From contig NZ_UAUI01000025.1 in NCBI RefSeq assembly GCF_900455735.1, positions 1 to 64,000 of the forward strand: DNA of 64,000 nt, in the 5' to 3' direction. Both the position numbers and the translations under genes were made by a program. Origin of the DNA: Rhodococcus wratislaviensis (GTDB taxonomy: Bacteria; Actinomycetota; Actinomycetes; Mycobacteriales; Mycobacteriaceae). Below the pieces are notes generated by a model. The model worked only from the letters and a program-made list of their open reading frames with translations. It made no database searches and was not told the DNA's origin. Positions 51,666 through 59,668 of the stretch are shown piece after piece. Numbering within the stretch: the stretch's first letter is position 1; every line of letters begins with the position of its first letter.

Positions 51666-51810
51666 CATGTCGTGCCGAGTTCGGAGTCGGCGGAGGCACG
51701 GACGCGCTCTACCACTGAGCTACAGGGACCCGCGTCCCTGACCGGATTCGAACCGGCGACCACGCGATCCACAGTCGAAGTAGCCCTCGCCTGCGCACCG
51801 GCACAACATG
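51666..51810 (-). ncRNA. YrlA-like Y RNA with permuted tRNA mimic
   Basis: On the minus strand the ends pair as CAUGUUGUGCCG (51810-51799) with CGGCACGACAUG (51677-51666), 12 bp with one G-U. An internal loop (GUGCGCA / GACUCCGAACU) and a 9-bp stem with one mismatch follow. The distal part reads in the order T-arm (GCCGG-UUCGAAU-CCGGU, 51757-51741), acceptor hairpin (CAGGGAC-GCGG-GUCCCUG, 51740-51723), UA, D-arm (GCUC-AGUGGUA-GAGC, 51720-51706). This is a tRNA opened at the anticodon and closed at the acceptor, the architecture of YrlA Y RNAs. It lies upstream of the Ro/TROVE gene. Confidence 0.82.
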
Positions 51811-51856
51811 TTTCGTGAAGTGACTCTACGGGGCGCGTCGGGGGATGTCGCGTGAA

Positions 51857-52654
51857 TTAATTCGTGCCGGAACCGGGCGCGACCACGTCCCAGGGAACGG
51901 TGAGGATGTTGTCGCGGAGCCGGCGGCGCTGGGGTTGCACGGGAAGTCCCTGCGCGCGCAGCAGTTCGAGGGCGGCCCGCCACCGCACCCGCGGTCCGAA
52001 CGAGCCGTGCGGCGCCGCGGTGGCCCACGCGCGATCCGCAGCCGCGAGGAGGGCGTGGACCGGCTCACCCGGGACATTGCGATGGATCAGCGCCTTGGGC
52101 AGCCGTTCGGCGATGTCCGACGGCCTGTCCACGGCGAACGGATCCCACGCCAGCGTCAGCGACAGCGGGCGGGTGGCGTCCAGCAGCACCCACGCGCAGC
52201 GGCGGCCCAGCTCGTCACACGTGCCGTCGACGATCAGCCCACCCGGTGCGAGCCCGGACTGCATCCGCGCCCACGCCGGCCCGACCGCATCCTCGGGATA
52301 CTGCCGCAGCACGTTGAACGCACGGACCAGGACGGGGCGCAGTCCGGAGAGCTCGAACCCGCCGCGGGCGAAACTGACTCCGTTCCGGCTCTCGACCACA
52401 CGCTCGGGATCGATCTCGAGCCCGACCACCCGGCGGTCGCCGCGCACGGCCGTCAGCCGGTCGGCGAGCTCGAACGTGGTGTGCGGCCGGGCGCCGTACC
52501 CGAGGTCGACGACGAGCGGGTCGGCGGAAGCGTGCAGCGTCCGGCGCACCAGCGCGTCGTGGACGAGCCAGCGGTCGCTGCGGCGCAGCCGATTGATGCC
52601 TGTCGTACCCCGGGTGATGACACCGTGAGGCCGCTTCAGCGTCGCTGAAGTCAT
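51857..52654 (-). CDS. Class I SAM-dependent methyltransferase-like protein
   Basis: A 265-aa protein. SAM-motif-like VVDLGYGARPHTTFELADRL and VVGLEIDPERV, then GLAPGGLIVDGTCDELGRRCAWVLL. The C-terminal half is unlike common families. ATG 52654. It is conserved among actinobacteria as an uncharacterised class I methylase; the substrate is unknown. It lies upstream of the Y RNA/TROVE block on the same strand. Confidence 0.75.
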   Translation of the reverse strand: MTSATLKRPHGVITRGTTGINRLRRSDRWLVHDALVRRTLHASADPLVVDLGYGARPHTTFELADRLTAVRGDRRVVGLEIDPERVVESRNGVSFARGGFELSGLRPVLVRAFNVLRQYPEDAVGPAWARMQSGLAPGGLIVDGTCDELGRRCAWVLLDATRPLSLTLAWDPFAVDRPSDIAERLPKALIHRNVPGEPVHALLAAADRAWATAAPHGSFGPRVRWRAALELLRAQGLPVQPQRRRLRDNILTVPWDVVAPGSGTN

Positions 52655-52675
52655 GGGAAATCCGTGCGGTGGTTT

Positions 52676-53176
52676 CTAGTGCTGCGACAACCACGTTTCG
52701 GTGATCTCGGCCTCGGCGCGGAAGAGGTCGATGAGATTGACGAGCATCAGCTGCTCCAGCTTCCCGCCGATGAACGGCAGGTACACCTTGGCCTCGGACG
52801 AGGTACGGAACGTGCAGCCCGTCTCGGTGGCGAACAACTTCATGGTGCCCGTAAGGCTGCCCGGGCCCGCGGGGATCGACGCTTCGTACGTGCCCGTGGT
52901 CGGCTCACCGAAGGGCGTGTACGACTCCTTGCGCGTGATGACCATGTCCTTCTTCATCACGGTCTGCGCGATCTCGGGGAGTTCCGACCGCGGCAGGATG
53001 TGGTGCAGGACGATGTCGATCCCGTCGTCGTTCACGTCGAAGTGCTCGATGTGGTTCTCGGAGTACTTCCGCATCTCCTCGATGCGCGCATCCCAGTAGT
53101 CACGGTTGGTGAACGCGTTGTACACCTCTTTCGGGGTGTGCTTGTAACGGGCTGAGTAGTCGATGCGGCGAGCCAT
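52676..53176 (-). CDS. DUF2505-family protein (copy 1)
   Basis: A 166-aa SRPBCC/START-like protein: MARRIDYSARYKHTPKEVYNAFTNRDYWDARIEEM is the family start, and VYLPFIGGKLEQLMLVNLIDLFRAEAEITETWL the conserved end. DUF2505 proteins are predicted to bind a hydrophobic ligand; function unknown. ATG 53176. A paralogue lies 51 bp upstream; Rv0481c occupies this place in mycobacteria. Confidence 0.85.
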   Translation of the reverse strand: MARRIDYSARYKHTPKEVYNAFTNRDYWDARIEEMRKYSENHIEHFDVNDDGIDIVLHHILPRSELPEIAQTVMKKDMVITRKESYTPFGEPTTGTYEASIPAGPGSLTGTMKLFATETGCTFRTSSEAKVYLPFIGGKLEQLMLVNLIDLFRAEAEITETWLSQH

Positions 53177-53227
53177 GATCGCCAAGGTTACCGGCTGTGA
53201 CAGAACACAAGGGACACCCGCCCCAGG

Positions 53228-53725
53228 TCAGGCCCCGAGCCACTGCTGCGTGAAGCCCTGCTCTTTCTCGATCAGGCGCAGGACCTCGTCCGCGATCGCG
53301 CTCTCGATCTTGCCGCCGATCAGCGGGATCCTCACGTCGGCCTTGCCCTCGACCTGCACGTTCGACCCGGAACCGGTAGCCGTCAGGGTCTGGGTTCCCG
53401 AGATCGTCGCGGGCGCACCCTGGACTTCGGCCGTGAACGTGCCCTCGGCGTGATCGCGGTCGAGCGTGCCCCACGTCTCCGTGCGCTTGATCACGAGATC
53501 GCCCGACCGGACCTTCGAGACGATGCTGGGCAGGTGCTCGGCGGGAATCGACTGCGACATGGCCACCGAGATGGTGCCCGGGCCGGTCGTGACCTCTTCC
53601 AGGGTTGCCCCCGGTCCTCCGACCCGGTCGAGACGGTCGCGCCAGTACTGCTCGGTGATCAGGCCCGCATGGACCTGGGCGACGGGAAACGCATAGGACG
53701 ACGAATGCTCGATGCGGCGACTCAC
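53228..53725 (-). CDS. DUF2505-family protein (copy 2)
   Basis: A 165-aa paralogue of the downstream gene: MSRRIEHSSSYAFPVAQVHAGLITEQYWRDRLDRV at the start and VRIPLIGGKIESAIADEVLRLIEKEQGFTQQWL at the end. Start GTG 53725. The two copies are divergent in the middle, so duplication is old. It is divergent from murB with a very short gap. Confidence 0.85.
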   Translation of the reverse strand: MSRRIEHSSSYAFPVAQVHAGLITEQYWRDRLDRVGGPGATLEEVTTGPGTISVAMSQSIPAEHLPSIVSKVRSGDLVIKRTETWGTLDRDHAEGTFTAEVQGAPATISGTQTLTATGSGSNVQVEGKADVRIPLIGGKIESAIADEVLRLIEKEQGFTQQWLGA

Positions 53726-53760
53726 GATCCGTGAGGCTACCGTTTGCGGTTGTGTGGGAC

Positions 53761-54843
53761 GTGAGCATTGTCAGTCAACTCGTCGATTCGGGCGCCTTCG
53801 TGTCCGAGAACCTCGAACTGTCGGGGATGACCACGCTGCGCGTGGGCGGGCCGGCGCGGATCGTGGCGGAGTGTCCGACCACGCAGGTCCTCGTCGACGT
53901 GGTGCGGCTGCTCGACGCCGCGCACATCCCGACGCTGATCCTCGCCGGCGGCTCCAATCTGGTGGTCGGGGACGACGGATTCGACGGTGTGGTCGTGCGT
54001 GTGTGCAACACCACCGTCGGTCTGGAGGAGGGATTCGTCACTGCCGAGGCAGGCGCCGAGTGGGACCAGGTGGTCGCGCAGACCGTCGCCGCCGAGCTGG
54101 GCGGGCTCGAATGCCTGTCGGGGATTCCCGGCTCCACCGGGGCCACCCCGGTGCAGAACGTCGGCGCGTACGGCGTCGAGGTGGGGTCGATGCTGCGGCG
54201 GGTCCACCTCCTCGATCGACGCACCGGTGAGTCGCGCTGGGTCGAACCCGAGGCTCTCGGTCTCGGTTACCGCACGAGCGTCCTCAAGCATTCCGATGCG
54301 GCCCTGGTGCTGGCCGTGGAACTGACCGTGCATCCCGACGGGCTCGGCGAGCCGCTGCGCTACCGCGAACTGGTCGCGGCGCTGAACGGTGCCGAGGGCG
54401 ACCGGTTGCCGTCGGCGCAGGTCCGCGACGCCGTGCTGGACCTGCGGCGGGGCAAGGGCATGGTGCTCGATCCCGAGGATTACGACACCTGGAGCGCGGG
54501 CTCCTTCTTCACCAACCCCGTCGTGCCCGACGGCGAGTTGGCGGGTGTCCTCGCCGCGATCGAGACCCGCCTCGGCGACGCCGTCGTTCCGCAGTACCCG
54601 GCCGACGGTGGAACAAAGTTGTCTGCGGGGTGGCTGATCGAGCGGGCCGGCTTCTCGAAGGGGTATCCCGGCGAGAACGCAGTCGCGCGGCTGTCGACCA
54701 AGCACACGCTCGCGTTGACCAATCGAGGTGCCGCGAAGAGCGAAGACCTGCTGGCATTGGCTCGCGATGTCCGGGACGGCGTCCAGTCGGCGTTCGGTGT
54801 CCGGCTCGAACCCGAACCCGTGACGGTGGGCTGCGCGATCTGA
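53761..54843 (+). CDS. murB: UDP-N-acetylenolpyruvoylglucosamine reductase
   Basis: About 360 aa; reduces UDP-GlcNAc-enolpyruvate to UDP-MurNAc in peptidoglycan synthesis. FAD-binding LAGGSNLVVGDDGFDG, LSGIPGSTGATPVQNVGAYG, the active-site GYRTSVLKH, and SAGSFFTNPVV with the catalytic Ser. Type I MurB. The start is uncertain: GTG 53761 gives an N-terminus of mycobacterial length, and GTG 53731 or 53752 are also in frame. Confidence 0.94.
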   Translation: MSIVSQLVDSGAFVSENLELSGMTTLRVGGPARIVAECPTTQVLVDVVRLLDAAHIPTLILAGGSNLVVGDDGFDGVVVRVCNTTVGLEEGFVTAEAGAEWDQVVAQTVAAELGGLECLSGIPGSTGATPVQNVGAYGVEVGSMLRRVHLLDRRTGESRWVEPEALGLGYRTSVLKHSDAALVLAVELTVHPDGLGEPLRYRELVAALNGAEGDRLPSAQVRDAVLDLRRGKGMVLDPEDYDTWSAGSFFTNPVVPDGELAGVLAAIETRLGDAVVPQYPADGGTKLSAGWLIERAGFSKGYPGENAVARLSTKHTLALTNRGAAKSEDLLALARDVRDGVQSAFGVRLEPEPVTVGCAI

Positions 54844-54875
54844 GACAGGTCCGTAGCGCAGGTAACCTGTTAGCT

Positions 54876-56060
54876 GTGCATGAACTGGGTTCTCGGACAA
54901 GTCGGTCGCGCGTCGCGCTGATCGCGACGGCGCTGATCGCGTTTCTCGTTCTGCTGACCGGATGCACGGTCGGCACCGAGTCGGGAACCGCCACCGCGCC
55001 GCCCGAGCCTGCGGTCGAGGTCACCCAGAATCCGGCGTCGGGCACCGAGGACGTCAATCCGGTGGCGCCGATCTCCGCGACCGCGTCGCAGGGCACATTC
55101 ACCGACATCTCCCTCGTCAACGCCGAGGGGCGTGCCGTGCAGGGTGTGCTGTCACCCGACCGGACCACGTTCACCGTCGGGGAGGCGCTGGGCTACGGCG
55201 CCACGTACACGTGGAAGGGCACGGCGCTCGGCACGGACGGCAAGTCCGTCGCCGTCGACGGCAGCTTCACCACGGTCGAGCCCGACGAGACGATCGGCGC
55301 CACCCTCAACATCGGCGACGGTCAGGAAGTGGGGATCGCTGCCCCGATCATCGTCCAGTTCCACGAGTCGATCGAGGACAAGGCGGCGGTCGAGAAGGCG
55401 ATGACCGTCACGACCAACCCGCCCACACCCGGCTCGTGGGCGTGGCTGCCCGACGACAACGGGTCGCGCGCACACTGGCGCCCGCAGAACTACTGGGCGC
55501 CCGGCACCACCGTGAGCCTCGACGCCAAGCTGTACGGACTGGACTTCGGCGACGGAGCGTTCGGCGCGGAGGACCTGTCGCTGAACTTCACCGTCGGGCG
55601 CAGCCAGATCGTGATCGCGAACGCGCCGAGCCACCGCATGCAGGTGGTGCGCGGCGGCGAGACCATCATGGACATCCCCGTCAGCTACGGCGAAGGCAAC
55701 GAGGCCCGCAACGTCACCCGCAGCGGCATCCACATGGTGACCGAGAAGCACGAGGACTTCCTCATGTCCAACCCGCCGTTCTACGAGAACGTGCGCGAGC
55801 GCTGGGCGGTCCGCATCTCCAACAACGGTGAGTTCATCCACGCGAACCCCGAGACCATCGGCGTCCAGGGTTCGTCGAACGTCACCAACGGCTGCATCAA
55901 CCTGTCCCTCGAGGACGCCCAGCAGTACTTCGGCACCGCGATGTACGGCGATCCCGTCGAGGTGACCGGAACGTCCATCGACCTCTCGGCCGCCGACGGC
56001 GACATCTACGACTGGGCCGTCAGCTGGCCCGAATGGCAGTCTCTCTCCGCCCTCGCATAG
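54876..56060 (+). CDS. L,D-transpeptidase lipoprotein (LprQ/LdtMt5-like)
   Basis: A 394-aa lipoprotein: the signal peptide ends LLTGC with C30. Two Ig-like domains precede a YkuD domain. Catalytic H322 and C340 are present, but the usual HS pair is HA (FIHANP) and the usual SHGC motif is TNGC (SNVTNGCINLS). L,D-transpeptidases make 3-3 cross-links in peptidoglycan. The altered motif may be an LprQ trait. Start GTG 54876. It follows murB by 32 bp, matching Rv0482-Rv0483. Confidence 0.9.
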   Translation: MHELGSRTSRSRVALIATALIAFLVLLTGCTVGTESGTATAPPEPAVEVTQNPASGTEDVNPVAPISATASQGTFTDISLVNAEGRAVQGVLSPDRTTFTVGEALGYGATYTWKGTALGTDGKSVAVDGSFTTVEPDETIGATLNIGDGQEVGIAAPIIVQFHESIEDKAAVEKAMTVTTNPPTPGSWAWLPDDNGSRAHWRPQNYWAPGTTVSLDAKLYGLDFGDGAFGAEDLSLNFTVGRSQIVIANAPSHRMQVVRGGETIMDIPVSYGEGNEARNVTRSGIHMVTEKHEDFLMSNPPFYENVRERWAVRISNNGEFIHANPETIGVQGSSNVTNGCINLSLEDAQQYFGTAMYGDPVEVTGTSIDLSAADGDIYDWAVSWPEWQSLSALA

Positions 56061-56100
56061 GTGAGTGGCAATGGGTGCCCGGGCACCCATTGCCACTCAC
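56061..56100. repeat. Perfect 40-bp palindrome
   Basis: GTGAGTGGCAATGGGTGCCC (56061-56080) is followed at once by its exact reverse complement (56081-56100), beginning directly after the ldt stop codon. As RNA it would form a hairpin of up to 20 bp whose tip melts. It is the most regular of the gene-end repeats here. A 7-T run follows at 56128-56134. Confidence 0.85.
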
Positions 56101-56408
56101 GTGCGGTGCCTGACCCGGTCGACGAACTTTTTTTCGCACCCGGTGGAACCGAAACCGGGGCCGCCGCGTCTACCTGAATGAGGACGCGTCAATGGCGGCG
56201 TGTTCTCGGTTCACACAACTGTGGGGAGTCGTCCGCTGTCGAGGGGTCGACGGACGACCCCGACAGTCCGTTTCGGTCGAAAGTCGTTGATCGGCAGGGG
56301 GCTGTGGGATGGGATGGATGTTGCTGGGGGTCGTGACGATCGTGGCGGGACTGTGGACCGTGGTCCTGGTGCTCGAACACCAGGACCGGCGGACCGCCGC
56401 GAACGCGT
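56101..56408. other. Gap after ldt, mostly non-coding
   Basis: After the palindrome the sequence holds a T7 run (56128-56134), rare in this GC-rich DNA, and the start of a possible 49-aa membrane ORF. I see no RNA gene or operator. Confidence 0.5.
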
Positions 56409-56458
56409 CTACGTCGTGCGGTGAAAACGCCCGGACGAAGCCTGATCTCGTGGCTTGA
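56309..56458 (+). CDS. Possible 49-aa membrane peptide
   Basis: ATG 56309 opens MGWMLLGVVTIVAGLWTVVLVL, one strong hydrophobic helix, followed by a charged tail (EHQDRRTAANASTS). GGGGGCTGTGGG lies upstream. It overlaps the 3' end of the convergent SDR gene by 50 bp. Low confidence; hydrophobic frames arise by chance. Confidence 0.3.
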   Translation: MGWMLLGVVTIVAGLWTVVLVLEHQDRRTAANASTSCGENARTKPDLVA

Positions 56459-57155
56459 CGACGATCTGGTCGATGTTCACATGGGAGGGTCGCGACGCGA
56501 CGAACCCGACGACGTCCGCAACATCCGCGGCGACGAGCGGGGTGATTCCCTCGTAGACCTTGTCGGCACGCTCCTGGTCGCCTTCGAATCGCACCAGCGA
56601 GAACTCGGTTTCCACCGCGCCAGGCGCGATTTCGGTGAGACGGACCGGCTTGCCGAGCAGTTCTCCGCGCAGCGTGCGGTGCAGGACGCCCTCCGCGTGC
56701 TTGGCGGTCGTGTATCCGGAACCGTTGTCGTACGCCTCGAGCGCGGCCAGCGACGTGATGGTGACGACCAGACCGTCACCCGACTCGATCAACTTCGGCA
56801 GCAGCGCCTTGGTGATCCGAAGGGTCCCCAGGACGTTGGTCTCCCACATCCACCGCCAGTCGTCGAGATCGGCCTCGGCGACGGTGGCCAGTCCCTTGGC
56901 GCCGCCCGCATTGTTCACGAGCACGTCGACCCTCGGCAGTACCGCACTGAACGCGTCCACGGAATCCTGGTCCGTGACGTCGAGTTCGAGTGCGGTACCG
57001 CCGATGTCTTCGGCGATCTTCTCCAGACGATCCAGTCGCCGGGCCCCGATGACCACATGAAATCCCTGCGCGGCCAGGGTGCGGGCGGTGGCTTCTCCGA
57101 TTCCGGAGCTCGCCCCGGTGACGACGGCGATGCGGGTGTCAGGTGAAAAGGTCAT
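56409..57155 (-). CDS. Short-chain dehydrogenase/reductase (Rv0484c-like)
   Basis: A 248-aa classical SDR. Cofactor motif VVTGASSGIGEA, NNAG, and an intact catalytic YTTAK preceded by ITSLAAL. It resembles YdfG-type NADP-dependent serine/3-hydroxy-acid dehydrogenases. ATG 57155. The position after murB-ldt matches Rv0484c. Confidence 0.92.
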   Translation of the reverse strand: MTFSPDTRIAVVTGASSGIGEATARTLAAQGFHVVIGARRLDRLEKIAEDIGGTALELDVTDQDSVDAFSAVLPRVDVLVNNAGGAKGLATVAEADLDDWRWMWETNVLGTLRITKALLPKLIESGDGLVVTITSLAALEAYDNGSGYTTAKHAEGVLHRTLRGELLGKPVRLTEIAPGAVETEFSLVRFEGDQERADKVYEGITPLVAADVADVVGFVASRPSHVNIDQIVVKPRDQASSGRFHRTT

Positions 57156-57164
57156 GCCGACATG

Positions 57165-58112
57165 TTAGGGCTCGTCGATGACGGAGTAGCCACTCGCGTC
57201 GCCGGCGACGCTGCGGCTGCGCTCGCCCCGGATGTCGACGGGGACGTCGCCGGCCAGGGTGATGCGGTTGAGTCGCCGGTACTGGTCGTCGTAGTCGGCG
57301 ACGGCGTAGTGCTGAGTGGCACGGTTGTCCCAGATCGCGACGTCGCCCGACTGCCAGTTCCACCGGGTCGTGAACTCGAGCGAGATCGCGTGATCCTGCA
57401 GAACCCGGAAGAGTGCCTGCGACTGGGTGCTGCTCAGACCGACCAGGCTCTTGACGAAGTGACCGAGCAGCAGTGTGCGCTCACCGGTCTCGGGGTGCAC
57501 CCGCACCACCGGGTGCTCCGTCTCGAAGTAGGTGGACTGGAATTCGGCGCGGTACTCCTTCGCCTTCTCGTCCTGCGCGCGTTCCGCGCTGGTCGCCGCG
57601 TAGTCGTAGACGTTGGTGTGCGTCGCCCACAGGTTGTCGGCGAGGACTTTCAGCGGTTCGGGCAGCGCGTTGTAGGCGGCGACACCCGACGCCCAGGTGG
57701 TGGATCCGCCGTACGTGGGGAGTTGCACGGCGCGCAGGATCGACGCCTTCGGGATGCGATCGACGAACGTGACGTCGGTGTGCCAGCTGTTGGCCTTGCC
57801 GTAGTCGGAGTCGATGGGCAGCACCTTGGTGCCGCGCGACGTGACGGTCGGATGCGCCGTGGTGGGGGAGCCGAGAAGCTCCGCGAACTCGTACTGCGAG
57901 TCGTCGGTCAGGTGTTCCTGGCCACGGAGGAAGATCACCTTGTGCTCGAGCAGGGCCTGGCGGATGAGCGACACGGTGGCGGGGTCGAGGTTGCCGCCGA
58001 GCCGGACGCCGTCGATCCGGGCGCCGATGTGGGCGCCGAGCTTGACGACGCTCGCAGTGTTCTGGGAACCCTCGGCGTCGGTCACGTGCTCGGGCGCGAA
58101 ATCGATGGACAT
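57165..58112 (-). CDS. TauD/TfdA-family Fe(II)/2-oxoglutarate dioxygenase
   Basis: A 315-aa dioxygenase. The iron facial triad is H111-x-D113 (WHTDVTF) and distal H268 (ATQHYAVADY); R283 (LNRITL) binds 2-oxoglutarate. The sequence resembles taurine and alkylsulfate dioxygenases. Members hydroxylate sulfonates or sulfate esters to release sulfite/sulfate for sulfur supply. ATG 58112 follows GAAAGG. A strong hairpin separates it from the MFS gene upstream. Confidence 0.9.
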   Translation of the reverse strand: MSIDFAPEHVTDAEGSQNTASVVKLGAHIGARIDGVRLGGNLDPATVSLIRQALLEHKVIFLRGQEHLTDDSQYEFAELLGSPTTAHPTVTSRGTKVLPIDSDYGKANSWHTDVTFVDRIPKASILRAVQLPTYGGSTTWASGVAAYNALPEPLKVLADNLWATHTNVYDYAATSAERAQDEKAKEYRAEFQSTYFETEHPVVRVHPETGERTLLLGHFVKSLVGLSSTQSQALFRVLQDHAISLEFTTRWNWQSGDVAIWDNRATQHYAVADYDDQYRRLNRITLAGDVPVDIRGERSRSVAGDASGYSVIDEP

Positions 58113-58227
58113 GGTGAGCCTTTCGGATACCGGAGACGGTGTGGAGTCCCGTAACCGAACCATCGGGCAGTGTGTCGCCGGAAGGATTTACGTCACCCTG
58201 ATCGCAACGGGCGGGTGCGCGGAACGA

Positions 58228-58264
58228 CGTCGCCGCCGCACCGGGAGGCGGTGCGGCGGCGACG
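58228..58264 (-). terminator. 15-bp perfect hairpin after the MHS transporter gene
   Basis: CGTCGCCGCCGCACC (58228-58242) and GGTGCGGCGGCGACG (58250-58264) form a perfect 15-bp stem with a 7-nt loop, 22 nt after the transporter stop. There is no U-tract. Confidence 0.75.
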
Positions 58265-58285
58265 GAAGCGTCGATCGTGTCGGCG

Positions 58286-59584
58286 CTACGCGGCGGCGCG
58301 AACCTTCCGTGTGATCGCGATGACGCAGAGCAGGCTGAGCAGTGTGACCGCGGTGAGGTACAGGCTGATCGGTGCCGACGAACCCCAGTTTGCGTACAGC
58401 GCGGCGGCCACGGTCGGGGCCAGGCCGCCGCCGAGGACCGAGCCGATCTGGTAGCCGAGCGACGCACCGCTGTACCGGACCTCGGCGCTGAACAGTTCGG
58501 TGAACAGTGCTGCGATCGGTCCGTAGACGATGCCCATGAACACGGCCGTGCCGAGGAGGGCGAGCATCGTCACCGCGGGGTTCCCGAGGTCGATCAGCGG
58601 GAACAGTGCGGCCGCCCAGACGGTCAGCCCCACCGAGCCCGTGACGAGGAGTCGCCGCCGGCCGTACCGGTCGGACAGGATCGACGCGACGGGGATGACG
58701 ATCAGCCACACGAACGAGGCGATCAGTGTGAAGACGAGCACGAGCGTCTTGCTCATGCCGAGGACCTTCGTCGAATAGGACAGCAGGTACGCCATGAAGA
58801 TGTAGCCGACGGTGTTGATGCCGATGAACGCGCCTGCGGCCAGAAGTACTTCGCGCAGGTTCTCCCGCAGGACGGTGACGATCGGCAGTCGTTGGTCGCG
58901 GTGGGTGCTCTTGACCTTCTCGAAGTCGGGGCTCTCGGTGATGGTGAACCGGATGACGAGACCCATCAGCACCATCACCGCGCTGGCCAGGAACGGCACC
59001 CGCCAGCCCCAGGACAGGAACGCTTCCTCGCTGAGGCTCGTCGACACCCCCAGGAACACGAGATTCGCCAGGATCAGGCCCCCGGGCACACCCATCTGCG
59101 GGAAGCTCCCGTAGAAGCCCTTCCTGTTGGCGGGTGCGTGCTCCACCGCCATCAGCACTGCGCCGCCCCATTCCCCGCCGACGCCGATTCCCTGCACGAA
59201 ACGCAGGGTGACCAGCAGGATCGGCGCCCACACGCCGATGGTGGCGTAGGTGGGGAGCAGTCCGATGCCGACGGTCGCGCCGCCCATCAGCATCAGGGAC
59301 AGGACGAGCATGGACTTGCGTCCGATGCGGTCACCGAAGTGGCCCATCACGACGCCGCCGATCGGCCGGGCGATGAAGCCGACGGAGAACGTCGCGAACG
59401 CGGCCAGTGTGCCCGCGATGGACGAGAAGGACGGGAAGAACAACGGGCCGAACACGATTGCCGCGGCCATGCCGTAGATGAAGTAGTCGTACCACTCGAT
59501 GGCGGTCCCGATGAGACTGGCGCCGGCCACCTTCAGCGGCCGGACGGGCGCCTGCGGTGTCACGGAGGTCTGGGTGGAGGTCAT
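58286..59584 (-). CDS. MFS transporter, metabolite:H+ symporter (MHS) family
   Basis: A 432-aa, 12-helix permease. SLIGTAIEWYDYFIYGMAAAIVFGPLFFPS and GGVVMGHFGDRIGRKSML followed by LRFVQGIGVGGEWGGAVLMAVEHAPANRKGFYGSFPQMG are the MHS hallmarks (ShiA, ProP, KgtP). The substrate is likely an organic acid or osmolyte. It is flanked by hairpins on both sides, so it may be its own transcription unit. Confidence 0.9.
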   Translation of the reverse strand: MTSTQTSVTPQAPVRPLKVAGASLIGTAIEWYDYFIYGMAAAIVFGPLFFPSFSSIAGTLAAFATFSVGFIARPIGGVVMGHFGDRIGRKSMLVLSLMLMGGATVGIGLLPTYATIGVWAPILLVTLRFVQGIGVGGEWGGAVLMAVEHAPANRKGFYGSFPQMGVPGGLILANLVFLGVSTSLSEEAFLSWGWRVPFLASAVMVLMGLVIRFTITESPDFEKVKSTHRDQRLPIVTVLRENLREVLLAAGAFIGINTVGYIFMAYLLSYSTKVLGMSKTLVLVFTLIASFVWLIVIPVASILSDRYGRRRLLVTGSVGLTVWAAALFPLIDLGNPAVTMLALLGTAVFMGIVYGPIAALFTELFSAEVRYSGASLGYQIGSVLGGGLAPTVAAALYANWGSSAPISLYLTAVTLLSLLCVIAITRKVRAAA

Positions 59585-59601
59585 GTCGATTCCTTCGAGG
59601 G

Positions 59602-59631
59602 CGCCGGGGCGGCGGACGTGCCGCCCCGGCG
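59602..59631 (-). terminator. 12-bp perfect hairpin after the penicillin acylase gene
   Basis: CGCCGGGGCGGC (59602-59613) and GCCGCCCCGGCG (59620-59631) form a perfect stem with a 6-nt loop between the acylase stop (59669) and the MFS start (59584). Confidence 0.7.
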
Positions 59632-59668
59632 GGGTGATGACGGGATGCCTACCGAACTGCCGAGCCCA

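Noticed and set aside
51706..51757. An ordinary tRNA gene on the minus strand, suggested by canonical D- and T-arms.
   Set aside because: The T-arm and 3' acceptor strand come before the 5' acceptor strand and D-arm, and there is no anticodon arm between D and T arms. The permuted order fits a Y RNA, not a tRNA.
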